In this document: positions 5,806-6,043 of the stretch, in pieces
How positions within the stretch are numbered: the stretch's first letter is position 1
Layout of the letters: every line of letters starts with the position of its first letter
Assembly: GCA_903929925.1 (NCBI GenBank)
Contig: CAIYWO010000172.1
Location: 1 to 6,043 of the forward strand
Direction of reading: 5' to 3'
DNA from: an uncultured beta proteobacterium
GTDB taxonomy: Bacteria; Pseudomonadota; Gammaproteobacteria; Burkholderiales; Burkholderiaceae_B
Length of the DNA: 6,043 bases
Notes under the pieces: model-generated
Told to the model about the DNA's origin: nothing
Database searches by the model: none
Seen by the model: only the letters and a program-made list of their open reading frames with translations
Translations under genes and position numbers: made by a program

Positions 5806-6043
5806 ATGGATTCTTCAAGATTCACCTTGATCGCAGGTGCAACCGGTCAAATCGGTAGCAGTGTGGGCACGCATTTGTTTGAACAACAGGGCTGGAACCC
5901 TCTCGGGCTTGCGCGCACACCCAGACAGGATGCGCCATATCCGATGTTGGCGCTTGATCTGACGGACGCAAAAGATTGTGCCATTAAGATCGCAAAACTC
6001 CCGAATGTGACACACGTTCTATACGCAGCACGATACGACCACT
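5806..6043 (+). CDS. NAD(P)-dependent atypical short-chain dehydrogenase, PRISE-like, N-terminal part (3' partial)
   Basis: An open frame of 79 codons running off the window end with no stop. The start is ATG 5806, six bases after the preceding stop; no strong ribosome binding site is seen, so coupling is likely. Residues 8-17 (LIAGATGQIG) form the first Rossmann strand and the GxxGxxG dinucleotide loop (G11, G14, G17). LGLART then gives the second strand, with an Arg where NADP-preferring enzymes often have one, followed by LDLTD and NVTHVLYAA. The THVLYAA segment resembles the 'THxFY' region of the PRISE group (progesterone 5-beta-reductase/iridoid synthase-like enone reductases). A general NAD-dependent epimerase is the alternative. 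The catalytic Tyr/Lys lie beyond the window. As third gene of the cassette it likely reduces or oxidises an intermediate from the substrate bound by the Bug protein, which is inference. Confidence 0.82.
   Translation, partial: MDSSRFTLIAGATGQIGSSVGTHLFEQQGWNPLGLARTPRQDAPYPMLALDLTDAKDCAIKIAKLPNVTHVLYAARYDH

Noticed and set aside
5815..6015. 66-codon open frame on the - strand at the window end
   Set aside because: It lies opposite the + strand dehydrogenase start, whose Rossmann motif is clear; no recognisable protein on the - strand.

Overview
The window looks like a chromosomal segment from a betaproteobacterium of the order Burkholderiales, most likely family Alcaligenaceae (the Bordetella/Achromobacter/Orrella neighbourhood). 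This rests on three things: the long, yeast-type PurC; the order aldolase - purC - purE - purK - Sua5-type protein; and an orphan 'Bug' periplasmic binding protein, a family greatly expanded in that group. The assignment is from recognition of protein sequences and gene order, not from a database search. All recognised genes lie on the + strand.

Region 1 (1-4178) is a compact housekeeping operon. It opens with the C-terminal half of a class II fructose-bisphosphate aldolase, cut by the window edge. It continues with three purine-synthesis genes, purC, purE and purK, and ends with a two-domain threonylcarbamoyl-AMP synthase (Sua5/TsaC2). PurK and PurE convert AIR to CAIR by way of N5-CAIR, and PurC adds aspartate to give SAICAR, so three consecutive purine steps are encoded side by side. 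Three junctions overlap by 1-4 bases and use non-ATG starts (GTG, GTG, TTG), which suggests translational coupling. The exception is the 72-base purC-purE gap, which holds a small hairpin and a weak promoter-like pair.

Region 2 (4179-4323) is a 145-base intergenic stretch separating the housekeeping operon from what follows. It has an AT-rich palindrome, a possible -10 element, a good imperfect inverted repeat and a clear ribosome binding site, but no convincing terminator.

Region 3 (4324-6043) looks like an accessory three-gene cassette. It has a secreted Bug-type solute-binding protein, a small protein resembling the dimeric alpha/beta-barrel (EthD/Dabb-like) families, and the start of an NAD(P)-dependent atypical short-chain dehydrogenase resembling the PRISE (progesterone 5-beta-reductase/iridoid synthase-like) group, cut by the window end. 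Gaps of 0 and 6 bases imply co-transcription. The likely theme is capture and metabolism of an unknown small organic compound. This is the least understood part of the window; the rest is well-known biology. No RNA genes, CRISPR arrays, insertion sequences or phage elements were seen.
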